From Oceanobacillus oncorhynchi (GTDB taxonomy: Bacteria > Bacillota > Bacilli > Bacillales > Amphibacillaceae), in the NCBI RefSeq assembly GCF_000821065.1, contig NZ_CDGG01000001.1, positions 3,162,001 through 3,226,000 on the forward strand: 64,000 bases of DNA, read 5' to 3'. Under the pieces are notes generated by a model. The model made no database searches. It saw only the letters and a program-made list of their open reading frames with translations, and had not been told where the DNA came from. The position numbers and the translations under genes are program-made. Each line of letters starts with the position of its first letter. Positions within the stretch are counted from its first letter, which is position 1. Below are positions 52,109 through 61,355 of this stretch, piece after piece.

Positions 52109-52822
52109 ATGGAGGATCAAACAGATATTTTGATTGTGGATGATGAGAAAGCAATTGTAACTATGTTAGAAATGATGCTGAAGAAAGAAGGATTTCAGCG
52201 TGTACATAAAGCTTATACCGGGCAGGAAGCCATTCAGATATTAAAGCAACATAAAATAGAAGTGATTATTTTGGACGTCATGCTTCCGGATGGGAGCGGC
52301 TTTGATTTTTGCCCGAAAATCAGAGAGCTGACAAATGCGTATATTCTCTTTTTAACGGCAAAAGTTTCTGATTTAGATGTGTTAACAGGATTTGCAACAG
52401 GGGGTGATGATTATGTCACCAAACCATTTAATCCGTTAGAGGTGGCGGCAAGGATTAAAGCGTATTTAAGAAGATCTGCTAAAACAGAAGCCGCTATACC
52501 AGAGAAATCCAGCAAATATAACTTCGGTCGTTTTGTGCTAGATGAAAGCGCAGGTATGTTAACGGTTAATGGAGAGGATGTTCCATGCCCGACACAGGTC
52601 TATTTGCTGCTTCTTTATTTATGTAAGCATCCAAATAGAATTTTTTCCAAAGCAGATTTATTGGAGGCGGTTTGGGGCTTTGAACATTTTGCAGATGAGA
52701 ATACGGTTTCGGTACATATTAGAAGAATCAGAGAAAGAATTGAGGTCAATCCGAGTAAACCAGAATTTTTACTCACTGTTCGGGGATTGGGGTATAAATT
52801 GGTGAAAGGAAATGTCTCATGA
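52109..52822 (+). CDS. OmpR-family response regulator
   Basis: 237 residues. ATG 52109 with ATGGAGGTG six bases before it. Receiver (LIVDDEKAIVTML; Asp in VIILDVMLPDGSG; Lys in YVTKPFN) and winged helix (HPNRIFSKADLLEAVWGF ... RGLGYKL). Overlaps the kinase start by 4 bp. Divergent from the five-gene exporter/YdbST operon, which it most likely controls. Confidence 0.93.
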   Translation: MEDQTDILIVDDEKAIVTMLEMMLKKEGFQRVHKAYTGQEAIQILKQHKIEVIILDVMLPDGSGFDFCPKIRELTNAYILFLTAKVSDLDVLTGFATGGDDYVTKPFNPLEVAARIKAYLRRSAKTEAAIPEKSSKYNFGRFVLDESAGMLTVNGEDVPCPTQVYLLLLYLCKHPNRIFSKADLLEAVWGFEHFADENTVSVHIRRIRERIEVNPSKPEFLLTVRGLGYKLVKGNVS

Positions 52823-54570
52823 AGAAATTACGGAGCCGGTTGTTTTTTCATTTTTCAATTCAGTTTGGGTTTATTTCTTTGTTGATGATTGTTGTTGTAG
52901 TCGCTGCTTTTTTTATCGGTTTGTATTCCCTTTCTAATGTGGAAAGAGATGAGGATTATTATCAAACGCAGCTAGAAGAACTTGCAATTGAGATTGGCGA
53001 TCCGTACGAATATAAAGAATTTGGGAACGAAATCAGCGATGCATTACCTGAGAAAACGTGGCTGCAAATTATTGATGAAGAGGGAAAAGTGGTTGAATCT
53101 GCAAATGTACCGGAAGATATAAAAGAGAATTACAGCAGTTTTGACATTGTACAAATGAAGGAGAGAGAGCAGCTAGGGGAATATGCTATCAAATATACAT
53201 TAGAAGAGCTTTTATTTGCGAGTGACGATGCATATTTATTTGTGCTAGGTTACCAAGAACCAGGAAAAATTCTTATTAATGAATTATCAGAAAATACGAA
53301 TGCAAACGGCAGAATTTCCGAAACAGACCAGCCTGAGGTGGAAGAGAAATTAAACCAGCTTGAAGGAACACTTTCTATTTATGATGAAACAGGAGCTATT
53401 ATTCAACAGTTTGGTAATCAGGAGCAAATAGAAGGGCAGCCATTAGAAATAATTGAAAAAGACACTTCTCCCGATCTTTTCACTGAAAAACAGTATACTT
53501 ACCTAGATAGAGGTTCAGGTAATTCGTGGATTTTATATACTTCAAATGAACAAAGTCAGGATATGCCATTAACATTGTATAGAGATATTACGCTAGTATT
53601 CGTTGGTTTAACTGGGGTTATATTGCTAGTAACATTCTTAATCTCTTTTTGGACGAGTTTTCGTTATGGAAGCCCTTTGTTTATTTTTTCAAATTGGCTC
53701 AACCGGATGGGGGATGGAAACTATAAGGAAGTTTTAACAGCACAGGAGAAGAAAAAAGTATATCGAAAAAATGGCAAATTAAAAAGAAGATATAAGTTGT
53801 ATAAAGAGGTTTTTCAGGCATTTGATGAGATGGCAGAAAAGCTGGATGCTTCCCGAAAAGAAAGAGAACAGCTGGAAAAAAGCAGAGAGGAATGGGTGGC
53901 AGGGATCTCCCATGACCTCCGCACACCTCTGACCACCATGGAGGGCTATGGGCGCTTGCTGGGAAATAAGGAATACGATTGGTCGAAGCAGGAGCTTCAA
54001 GAGATTGGAGATACCATCACTGAAAAAAGTGATTATATGGTAGATCTAATTGAAGATTTTACGCTCAGCTTTCGATTGAAAAATGATGCCAGCAGCTTAA
54101 CGTTTAACTCGGTGAGTATCAATGAATATATGGAACAAATTTTAGAGAAGTTTCAAAAGGATGTTACCTTTAAGGATTATCCAGTTGTATATGAACCGAT
54201 TCAATCAGATAGAAAAATAGAAGTGAATGAACGGTTGTTTGAAAGAATGATTGATAATCTGATGTATAATGCCTGGAAGCATAATCCGCCAGAAACTGCT
54301 GTAAAGGTAGAAGTTGCTCAATCTGAAGAAGAAAAAGCACTGGAAATCAGAATTACCGATAATGGAACGGGAATGGATGAGGAAACGCAAAAGCATTTGT
54401 TCACCCGCTATTATCGCGGCACCAATACAGAGGAAAGAAATGAAGGGACAGGGCTTGGCATGAGCATTGCCCTGCAAATCGCCAAGCTGCATCAGGGGGC
54501 TATTTCGGTACAATCAGAAAAAGGTCGTGGCACCACCGTAACGGTATTTTTGCCTTATGACAGAGATTAA
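52819..54570 (+). CDS. Sensor histidine kinase with extracellular domain
   Basis: 583 residues. TM1 ~15-38, an acidic extracellular domain of ~215 residues, TM2 ~255-280, then HisKA (WVAGISHDLRTPLTTMEGYGRLL) and ATPase domain (NLMYNAWKHNP, DNGTGMDEETQ, GTGLGMSIALQIAK). Cognate of the regulator before it. The large external domain contrasts with the sensor-poor kinase at 4397 and implies direct ligand sensing. A 15-bp hairpin (AAGAACGCGTTACAG, 54574-54613) follows the gene. Confidence 0.92.
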   Translation: MKKLRSRLFFHFSIQFGFISLLMIVVVVAAFFIGLYSLSNVERDEDYYQTQLEELAIEIGDPYEYKEFGNEISDALPEKTWLQIIDEEGKVVESANVPEDIKENYSSFDIVQMKEREQLGEYAIKYTLEELLFASDDAYLFVLGYQEPGKILINELSENTNANGRISETDQPEVEEKLNQLEGTLSIYDETGAIIQQFGNQEQIEGQPLEIIEKDTSPDLFTEKQYTYLDRGSGNSWILYTSNEQSQDMPLTLYRDITLVFVGLTGVILLVTFLISFWTSFRYGSPLFIFSNWLNRMGDGNYKEVLTAQEKKKVYRKNGKLKRRYKLYKEVFQAFDEMAEKLDASRKEREQLEKSREEWVAGISHDLRTPLTTMEGYGRLLGNKEYDWSKQELQEIGDTITEKSDYMVDLIEDFTLSFRLKNDASSLTFNSVSINEYMEQILEKFQKDVTFKDYPVVYEPIQSDRKIEVNERLFERMIDNLMYNAWKHNPPETAVKVEVAQSEEEKALEIRITDNGTGMDEETQKHLFTRYYRGTNTEERNEGTGLGMSIALQIAKLHQGAISVQSEKGRGTTVTVFLPYDRD

Positions 54571-54573
54571 TCA

Positions 54574-54613
54574 AAGAACGCGTTACAGCAAGGGAAAACT
54601 GTAACGCGTTCTT
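54574..54613 (+). terminator. 15-bp perfect hairpin after the kinase gene
   Basis: AAGAACGCGTTACAG / CTGTAACGCGTTCTT with 10-nt loop; T-run poor, so termination may be partial. Confidence 0.55.
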
Positions 54614-54700
54614 ACATAGAAATTATTAACTAAAAATAAAGAATTCAAAGACAGCGTCATGCATGATTTATACTCAAAGTAGTCAGAGAGAGGGGTTCCA

Positions 54701-55411
54701 ATGGAAGAGAGAACAAACATTTTAATTGTAGAAGATGATTATGAAATTGCCCGGATTATGAAGGATCATCTGGACAGGGAAGGGTTTCAAACGACATGGG
54801 CATCTACTGGTGTAGAAGGCTGGGAGGATTTTAAAGCAGGTGACTTTTCCATCATACTTGTTGATTTGATGATGCCGGAGATGGATGGCTATGATCTGTG
54901 TGAAAAAATCCGTTTGGAAAGCGATGTACCCTTATTAATCGTCAGTGCAAAAGGAGAGGATGACAGTAAAATACGCGGATTGAATTTAGGTGCAGATGAT
55001 TATTTAACCAAGCCGTTCAGTCTTAAGGAATTAACGGCGCGGGTTCAATCCCATTTAAGAAGATATCAGCGTTATACAAGTAAAAGCTATGATGCGCAAA
55101 TGTCACAGTATGCACATGGATTAGCGATTGATTTCTTAAATGACGCAGTATTTTTGGAGGGTGAGCTTCTTGTTCTGACGGCGAAGGAAAAGGAAATTTT
55201 ATTCTTACTTGCCCGGAATCCGTTTATTACGTTTGAGAAAGCACACATTTATGAGCATATTTGGCAGCTGAAAAATGTGAACGGTAATAATACGGTGACC
55301 GTGCATATTAAGAGTCTTCGCACGAAATTAAAGGATACTGGAAAACAGGCGAAATTTATTCAAACAGTTTGGGGAGCAGGCTATCGTTTTGTAGGAGAGC
55401 CGTTATCATGA
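54701..55411 (+). CDS. OmpR-family response regulator
   Basis: 236 residues; AGAGAGGGG precedes ATG 54701. Receiver (LIVEDDYEIARIM; Asp in IILVDLMMPEMDG; Lys in YLTKPFS) and winged-helix domain ending TVWGAGYRFV. First gene of a second signalling operon: regulator, kinase, lipoprotein, lipoprotein paralogue. Stop overlaps the kinase ATG. Confidence 0.93.
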   Translation: MEERTNILIVEDDYEIARIMKDHLDREGFQTTWASTGVEGWEDFKAGDFSIILVDLMMPEMDGYDLCEKIRLESDVPLLIVSAKGEDDSKIRGLNLGADDYLTKPFSLKELTARVQSHLRRYQRYTSKSYDAQMSQYAHGLAIDFLNDAVFLEGELLVLTAKEKEILFLLARNPFITFEKAHIYEHIWQLKNVNGNNTVTVHIKSLRTKLKDTGKQAKFIQTVWGAGYRFVGEPLS

Positions 55412-56865
55412 AGATTAAAAATTGGCTGATGGTGAGCCATCTTGTGGTGATGCTGCTGCCGGTTGTGGCGGTGTATCTGCTTTATGTCAGTTTACAGAGT
55501 TATAATCAAGAAGAAAATTTAAAAGAATATGTTGATTTTCAAATACTAGTTTCCAATCTAAATGAGACTTTGAATGATGTTTCTTTATATCAATCTTTGG
55601 ATAATAACCGTTTTCAAGAATTAACAGAGATTGGTGATGATAATCTGAGCATCGATTTATATCGTTATGATGGCCTTCATGTATTCTCAACGATGGAGGG
55701 GAATACTGGATATTATCCATTACAAAATCAGGATAGAATACTTAAAAATCTAAATGAGATGCAGAGACGACCAAAAACGTATGTGTATAAGAGGCCTGTA
55801 TTTGATGAGAATGAACAGCTGACTGGTGTTTACGAAATTACACAAGGAAGAACGGATTGGGTTGAGACCTCCAATCAGCAGCTATTACTTACAATCATTC
55901 TTTCAGGGATTTTTTTCATTCTGCTCTATGTTATTGTCATACGAGCGATAAACCGTAAACTGAATCGCCCGCTGCATCAGTTACAAGCGCATATGCAAGC
56001 TTTTGCTGTTGGGAAAAATACAGATAAAAAACTAAATCAATCAAAAGATGAAATTGGAGAATTAAATAACCAATTTGAGGAAATGAAAAAACAAATTACG
56101 GAAACAAGAGAGGAACTTGTCAAACAGCAGGAAGAAAAAGAATATATGGTAGCTGCTTTATCACATGATTTAAAAACACCTCTGACGGTAATCCGCACAT
56201 ATACGGAGGCTATGGAAAATCATGATTTATCAAAGGAAGAAAGGACAGAATACCAATTGATTCTCAATGATAAATTAAATCATATGAAGCAATTGATTGA
56301 TGATTTATCTATTTTCACAGCACTGCAATCCTCTAAGAATATTCTCCAACCGGTGCAAGTAAATGGAGAAGAGTTTTTTGACATGTTATTTTCAGGCTAT
56401 GAAGAACCCTGTGCGAAGAAAAATATTCAGTTAACTACTGAATGGCATGTTAGAAACGCTTATGAATTGGATCCAAAACAAATGATTCGGCTGGTAGATA
56501 ATCTCATGGATAATAGTATTCGTCATACACCAGAGCATGGTGAAATTTGGATAGGGGCAATAGCATCAACAAAATCACTGCCAGATTGGGTTTTCCCTGA
56601 ATTAAAAGAAGAAGTAAATCTGTGGAGAACAGATGGAACGGTACTTCTGATTCAAAATGAAGGAAAAGGAATGGAAGAAAGCCAGATGAAAAAAGTATTT
56701 GAACCATTTTATCAAGATGATATTTCCAGAGGGAAAGGAACAAGCTCAGGCCTTGGCTTAAGTATTGCAAAATTTATTATGGAAAACCATGAAGGAAAAA
56801 TAAATATCTGGTCAACAGCAGGAAAAGGAACGTTGTTTGCCTGCTGGATTAAAGAGAGGAGATAA
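55408..56865 (+). CDS. HAMP-containing sensor histidine kinase
   Basis: 485 residues from the ATG that overlaps the regulator stop (ATGA). TM1 ~9-29, extracellular domain ~30-165, TM2 ~167-190 (LLLTIILSGIFFILLYVIVI), HAMP (NRKLNRPLHQLQAHMQAFAVG), HisKA (ALSHDLKTPLTVIRTYTEAM) and ATPase (NLMDNSIRHTP, NEGKGMEES, SSGLGLSIAKF). Its gene is followed after 3 bp by a lipoprotein gene, whose product might be its sensor partner or target. Confidence 0.93.
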   Translation: MKIKNWLMVSHLVVMLLPVVAVYLLYVSLQSYNQEENLKEYVDFQILVSNLNETLNDVSLYQSLDNNRFQELTEIGDDNLSIDLYRYDGLHVFSTMEGNTGYYPLQNQDRILKNLNEMQRRPKTYVYKRPVFDENEQLTGVYEITQGRTDWVETSNQQLLLTIILSGIFFILLYVIVIRAINRKLNRPLHQLQAHMQAFAVGKNTDKKLNQSKDEIGELNNQFEEMKKQITETREELVKQQEEKEYMVAALSHDLKTPLTVIRTYTEAMENHDLSKEERTEYQLILNDKLNHMKQLIDDLSIFTALQSSKNILQPVQVNGEEFFDMLFSGYEEPCAKKNIQLTTEWHVRNAYELDPKQMIRLVDNLMDNSIRHTPEHGEIWIGAIASTKSLPDWVFPELKEEVNLWRTDGTVLLIQNEGKGMEESQMKKVFEPFYQDDISRGKGTSSGLGLSIAKFIMENHEGKINIWSTAGKGTLFACWIKERR

Positions 56866-56868
56866 ATT

Positions 56869-57948
56869 ATGTCTAAATTTAGATGGAAAGCAAGCTTGAT
56901 AGCAGCTAGTATTTTGTTTCTGGTATTAGGTGGATGTTCACAAAATGTGGAGGTATCTGCAGAGGAGATTATTCATAATGTGGTGGAAACAGAGGTAGAG
57001 GAAATAGATGAATTTTATGGAAAATCTGAAATGACAGTATATGAGGGAGAAGACATCATAGAGGAATCGGTAATGGAAGAATACGCTTCAGGAAATAATC
57101 GGAAAATAATCATGCGTGGAGATATAGAAGCAGGGGAAGAAGAAATAGAGACGCTTAATAATGGTGAAAAAATGGTGATGTATAATAAAAGTGACGGAAC
57201 AGCGCAGGAAATGGATACATCCGTTTTCGAAGGTATTCAAATCAGTCCAAAAGAGATTTTTCAAAATATGCTGGCTGGAATGGAAGACTCTCATGACTAT
57301 GAAGTAATTGGAGACGAACAATTATTGGATCGAGATACCTTTCATATGAAGCTGGAGGCGAAAGAAGCGAATAGTTTAATGGGAGATATGGAGATTTGGG
57401 TAGATAAGGAAACGTGGATAATTCTAAAAACCATTTCAGAAACAGGTGATTCTAAAATGGAATCAGTTTATACAGAGCTGGACTTTTCGCCTGATTTTAC
57501 AGAAGATACATTCACACTTGATATTCCGGAAGAGATAGAAATTACAGATATGGAGGATAATTTTTCTTCTGAATTTATTTCCGTAGAAGAAGCAGAAGAA
57601 GAGCTTGGGCAAGCTTTCTATATGTTTTCTGAAGAAGATTATCATTTGGGCGAAATTGAACTATATGGTTCAGACGGGGAATTGCAGAGAAAAGAATTAA
57701 ATTTAACCTATATATCAGATGATGAAATACCTATGTTTAATTTATCTATATTTGAGTCTCCAGCGGACATGGAAATAGAAGAATCAGATGTTGAAATTAG
57801 AGGGAATGTTGCAGCGTATGAAGAATCCATCAACAATTATTACTGGGATGAAGATGGTTTGCGTTATTCTTTACTGATTAATGATCCGGATATGGAAGAA
57901 GAAGTTTTGGAGTTGACGGAAGAGATGATATTAAGTTCAGAACAATAG
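56869..57948 (+). CDS. LolA/RseB-like lipoprotein
   Basis: 359 residues. Lipoprotein signal with lipobox VLGGCS. The mature part (~25-230) has the alternating beta pattern of outer-membrane-lipoprotein-sorting (LolA/RseB-fold) proteins: FYGKSEMTVYEGEDIIEESV, GEKMVMYNKSDGTAQEM, DTFHMKLEAKE, MEIWVDKETWIILKT. C-terminal ~100 residues resemble DUF4367 (LNLTYISDDEIPMFNLSIFES). Such proteins bind lipids or sense envelope state. Co-transcribed with the kinase. Confidence 0.8.
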   Translation: MSKFRWKASLIAASILFLVLGGCSQNVEVSAEEIIHNVVETEVEEIDEFYGKSEMTVYEGEDIIEESVMEEYASGNNRKIIMRGDIEAGEEEIETLNNGEKMVMYNKSDGTAQEMDTSVFEGIQISPKEIFQNMLAGMEDSHDYEVIGDEQLLDRDTFHMKLEAKEANSLMGDMEIWVDKETWIILKTISETGDSKMESVYTELDFSPDFTEDTFTLDIPEEIEITDMEDNFSSEFISVEEAEEELGQAFYMFSEEDYHLGEIELYGSDGELQRKELNLTYISDDEIPMFNLSIFESPADMEIEESDVEIRGNVAAYEESINNYYWDEDGLRYSLLINDPDMEEEVLELTEEMILSSEQ

Positions 57949-57973
57949 AAAAGATCAGTTTTTCAAATGCATT

Positions 57974-58045
57974 TTCCACATCAAAAAGGCTGCATACCGT
58001 CCAATGTATATAAAAAGAACATAGGCCCGTATGCAGCCTTTTACC
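57974..58045 (+). other. Long hairpin between the two LolA/RseB-like genes
   Basis: AAAAGGCTGCATAC and GTATGCAGCCTTTT pair over 14 bp across a ~35-nt loop, ending about 25 bp before the next start. Could be a weak terminator or an attenuator. Confidence 0.5.
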
Positions 58046-58065
58046 AAATCAGGAGGCGAAAAGAT

Positions 58066-59079
58066 ATGAACGTATCTGCTGAAGAAATCATGCGCAAGGC
58101 GGTTGAAGCAGGAGAAGGAATGGATCATTATTATACGTTATCCGAATCAAAAGTATATCAAGGAAATGCACTAATAGAGCACAGTATCTTAAAAGAATAC
58201 GTCGCAAATGGCAAAAGAAAAACCATTACGCATGACCAGCTGGCAGGGAAAGATAAAAGAACGGAAGCTTTGAATGATGGTACAAAAACAATTATCTATG
58301 ATAAATATAATCATCGTGCGTTCGAGATGGAAATAACAGCAGAGGAAGATGCAGAATCACATGATTCTAAAGGGAAAATGAATGGAATGCTGGGCATCAC
58401 GAAGTATTCTCATGCGCTTGAATTAATGGGGGAAGAAAAAATACTAGATTTTGATACATTCCATATAGAAGCAAAAGCAAAAGTTTCTGATCATGTATTT
58501 GGAGATACAGCATTGTGGGTGGACCAGAAAACTGGATTTATTATTAAAATGATTTCCGAAGCGGGCGGCATCCGAACAGAACTGGAATATAAAGAAATCG
58601 ATTTATCACCAGTATTTGCAGCAGATACCTTCGCTTTGAATATTCCAGATGATGTTGAAATAAAGGATTTAGAATCATTTGCTCCAGATACAGTAACATT
58701 AGCAGAGGCAGAAGAAATTCTCCAACAAGCATTTTATCTGTTTCCCGAGAATGAATTTGATTTAAAGGATATCGAAATGCATCACATCGACGGAATAATA
58801 ACCCGTAATGAGTTAAATTTAACGTATTATTCCAAAGCGGATATGCCCATGTTCTACTTATCTATTTTTCATTCTCCTGAAGAGATGGAAATTGAAAAAG
58901 CTGATGTGGAAATCCGGGGAAAGAAGGCGGACTATGAAAGGGTTGTCAATAGTATTACTTGGGATGAAGAGGGGTTAAGATATTCCATCATTATGATTGG
59001 TTCCGAAGTTGAGAAAAATGAAATGATAGAGAGGGCGGAAAGTATGGTGTTGAGCTCGGACTTAAATAAACATCCTTGA
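58066..59079 (+). CDS. LolA/RseB-like paralogue without signal peptide
   Basis: 337 residues from ATG 58066, with AGGAGGCG upstream. It aligns along its length with the preceding lipoprotein (start VSAEEI in both; MYL/FYLSIFHSPEEMEIEKADVEIRGK near the end) but begins exactly where that protein's mature part starts, so signal peptide and lipobox are absent. It would stay in the cytosol unless exported otherwise. Either a 5'-truncated duplicate or a deliberately cytosolic form; the good ribosome site favours expression. Confidence 0.78.
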   Translation: MNVSAEEIMRKAVEAGEGMDHYYTLSESKVYQGNALIEHSILKEYVANGKRKTITHDQLAGKDKRTEALNDGTKTIIYDKYNHRAFEMEITAEEDAESHDSKGKMNGMLGITKYSHALELMGEEKILDFDTFHIEAKAKVSDHVFGDTALWVDQKTGFIIKMISEAGGIRTELEYKEIDLSPVFAADTFALNIPDDVEIKDLESFAPDTVTLAEAEEILQQAFYLFPENEFDLKDIEMHHIDGIITRNELNLTYYSKADMPMFYLSIFHSPEEMEIEKADVEIRGKKADYERVVNSITWDEEGLRYSIIMIGSEVEKNEMIERAESMVLSSDLNKHP

Positions 59080-59097
59080 AACAGGAGGTGACTCCCC

Positions 59098-59190
59098 GTG
59101 AAAAAAGTAAAGATACATCCGCTTATTATTGTCGCTTTATTCATCAATACATTAGGAAACGGAAATGATCTTCTATCAATGTTTGAATGA
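59098..59190 (+). pseudogene. 30-residue ORF resembling the N-terminus of an M50 (SpoIVFB-like) protease
   Basis: GTG 59098 follows a perfect CAGGAGGTGA. The product KKVKIHPLIIVALFINTLG looks like the start of site-2 protease family members (K-x-K-I-H-P-L then a helix), but the frame stops before any HExxH. 59191-59464 holds no continuation. Probably a truncated gene; it could also be a leader peptide. Confidence 0.4.
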
Positions 59191-59464
59191 AGGAATTTTT
59201 TATGGGAAATACAACGATCTTCGCTTTATTTATCTTCGTATTCACTTCAATGATTTAGGATTTTATGTATATTTGTATTTTGATAGATACAGCAGAGAAT
59301 CATTCCCATCTAAAAAGGCAAGAGAAATTTTTTATCGTAGCAATGGAGATTATATTTATAAGTATGCAGCGTGCAGAATAAATAGTGAAAATAAACTTAT
59401 GAATTTCATTATTTTGTAAAAATACCGATAATAAAGGCAACAATGTTTTATAGAGGGAACTTTT

Positions 59465-60388
59465 TTGGAAAAACCAGCAATGAAATTAATTGATTTAAAG
59501 AAAACAATTGGAAAAAACGAAATTATTAAAGGGCTAAATTTTGAGATTAAATCAGGCGAAGTCTTTGGCTTTATCGGGCCAAACGGTGCGGGTAAGACAA
59601 CAACCATTCGAATGATGGTAGGCCTGATAAAAATGTCCGGCGGGGATGTACAGATATTAGGAAAAAGCATTAAAAACGATTATAAGGAGGCCATTAAAGA
59701 GGTTGGCGCAATCGTTGAGAATCCGGAAATGTATCCGTTTATGACAGGGATGCAAAATCTGATACATTTTGCACGTATGCTTCCTAATGTCAGCAAGGAG
59801 CGGATACAGGAGGTTATTTCCTTAGTAGGCCTGGAAAAGGCGATCAAAGAAAAAGTCGGCAAATACTCGTTAGGAATGCGGCAAAGGTTAGGGATTGCTC
59901 AAGCCTTATTACACAATCCGTCTGTTTTAATCTTAGATGAACCGACAAATGGTCTTGATCCTGCTGGTATCGGAGAAATCCGGTACTATATTCGACGTTT
60001 GGCTGAAGAGCAAAATGTTGCAGTTATTATTTCCAGTCATCTGTTATCAGAAATCGAATTAATGTGTGACCGGATTGGGATTATTAAAAATGGAGAGCTT
60101 ATTACGATTCAAAATGTTCATGATGCAGCAGATACAGAGCAGGATTCCCATCAGATTCAGATGGAAGTAACCCCTGCAGAGAAAGCAATGGAACTGTTAA
60201 GCACAGAGTATGAAATTGAGGCTGTTCTAAAAAGTGATTTGATATCCTTTCAAAGTCAAAGAGAAGAGATCCCTAACATCATTCAAACATTCGTGCGGAA
60301 TGATATTTCCATTTACCAAGTGGAAGTATCCAGAGCAACATTAGAAGAAAAATTCTTTGATTTGATTGGAGAGAATGTCATTGAGTAA
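59465..60388 (+). CDS. ABC exporter ATP-binding protein
   Basis: 307 residues, BcrA-like. TTG 59465 follows AGAGGG. Walker A GPNGAGKTT (~39-47), signature YSLGMRQRL, Walker B VLILDEPTNGLD, switch His ISSHL; C-terminal extension to residue 307. Overlaps the permease gene by 8 bp or more. Typical of bacitracin/lantibiotic export ATPases. Located after the second two-component system, whose regulator may control it. Confidence 0.93.
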   Translation: MEKPAMKLIDLKKTIGKNEIIKGLNFEIKSGEVFGFIGPNGAGKTTTIRMMVGLIKMSGGDVQILGKSIKNDYKEAIKEVGAIVENPEMYPFMTGMQNLIHFARMLPNVSKERIQEVISLVGLEKAIKEKVGKYSLGMRQRLGIAQALLHNPSVLILDEPTNGLDPAGIGEIRYYIRRLAEEQNVAVIISSHLLSEIELMCDRIGIIKNGELITIQNVHDAADTEQDSHQIQMEVTPAEKAMELLSTEYEIEAVLKSDLISFQSQREEIPNIIQTFVRNDISIYQVEVSRATLEEKFFDLIGENVIE

Positions 60389-61331
60389 CCTGGTGAATTT
60401 AATCCGAAACGAAATAAATAAAATATATATACAAAAATCCACTTGGATCATGTACATACTTTTAGCAGTTATTATTGCGGGATATGGCATGTTAACAAGC
60501 TTTTTTGGTGACGTAAGAGAGGATTACAGTCAGGATTCATGGCGTGCGGAGCTGCAGGAAGAGAATGAAGAGCTGACGAAGGAGATGGAAGAGGAAGAGC
60601 TCCTGGAAGACTTTAATATGGGTTTGATTGAGCAAAACAATTACTATTTAGAAAATGATATTCAGCCGGCGGGGTATGATGCGTGGCAATTTGTGATGGA
60701 GATGAACATCATGCTGTCCATCGTAAGTTTATTAACGATCATTATCGCAGCAGGGATTGTTGCGAATGAATTTAGATGGGGTACGATAAAACTTTTACTT
60801 ATCCGTCCTATCTCCAGATCAAAAATACTATTATCCAAATATTTGGCAGTCCTGCTATTCGCTTTGATTACACTGTTATTTGTGGTTGTCTTTTCATGGG
60901 TGATTGGTGCCGTGTTCTTTGGTGTGCAAGGATTAAATCCGCAAATCGTCATGGATAAGGTCGGCGGTTTGGAATACGTATCGGTTATTCATGAGATAAT
61001 TACAAACTATGGCTATAAACTCGTTAATTTAGTAATGATGGCAACCTTTGCCTTTATGATTTCAAGCATTTTCCGCAATAGTGCACTTGCCATTGGAACA
61101 GCGGTATTTCTAATGATGGCTGGGAATTCCATTGTCAGTTTTTTCTCGGAGTATGCATGGGCTAAATATATCTTATTTGCGAACACAGATTTAAGCCAAT
61201 ATGCGAATGACGCACCTTGGGTGGACGGGATGACGTTGCCGTTTTCCATCATGGTTTTACTTGTTTATTTTGTAGTGTTTTTAGCAGCTTCTTGGGGAAT
61301 ATTTACGAAGAGAGATATTGCAGGTCAATAA
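60381..61331 (+). CDS. ABC exporter permease, BcrB/ABC-2 type
   Basis: 316 residues from TTG 60381, which has GGAGAG at 7-base spacing; ATG 60375 lies too close to that site. TM1 is followed by an unusually long acidic loop (ELQEENEELTKEMEEEELLED) before TM2, then five more helices with GIVANEFRWGTIKLLLIRPISRSKILLSKY, the conserved cytoplasmic loop of ABC-2 permeases. Partner of the ATPase at 59465. Confidence 0.88.
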   Translation: MSNLVNLIRNEINKIYIQKSTWIMYILLAVIIAGYGMLTSFFGDVREDYSQDSWRAELQEENEELTKEMEEEELLEDFNMGLIEQNNYYLENDIQPAGYDAWQFVMEMNIMLSIVSLLTIIIAAGIVANEFRWGTIKLLLIRPISRSKILLSKYLAVLLFALITLLFVVVFSWVIGAVFFGVQGLNPQIVMDKVGGLEYVSVIHEIITNYGYKLVNLVMMATFAFMISSIFRNSALAIGTAVFLMMAGNSIVSFFSEYAWAKYILFANTDLSQYANDAPWVDGMTLPFSIMVLLVYFVVFLAASWGIFTKRDIAGQ

Positions 61332-61355
61332 GAGATTTAGGGAGGTATAAAGATA

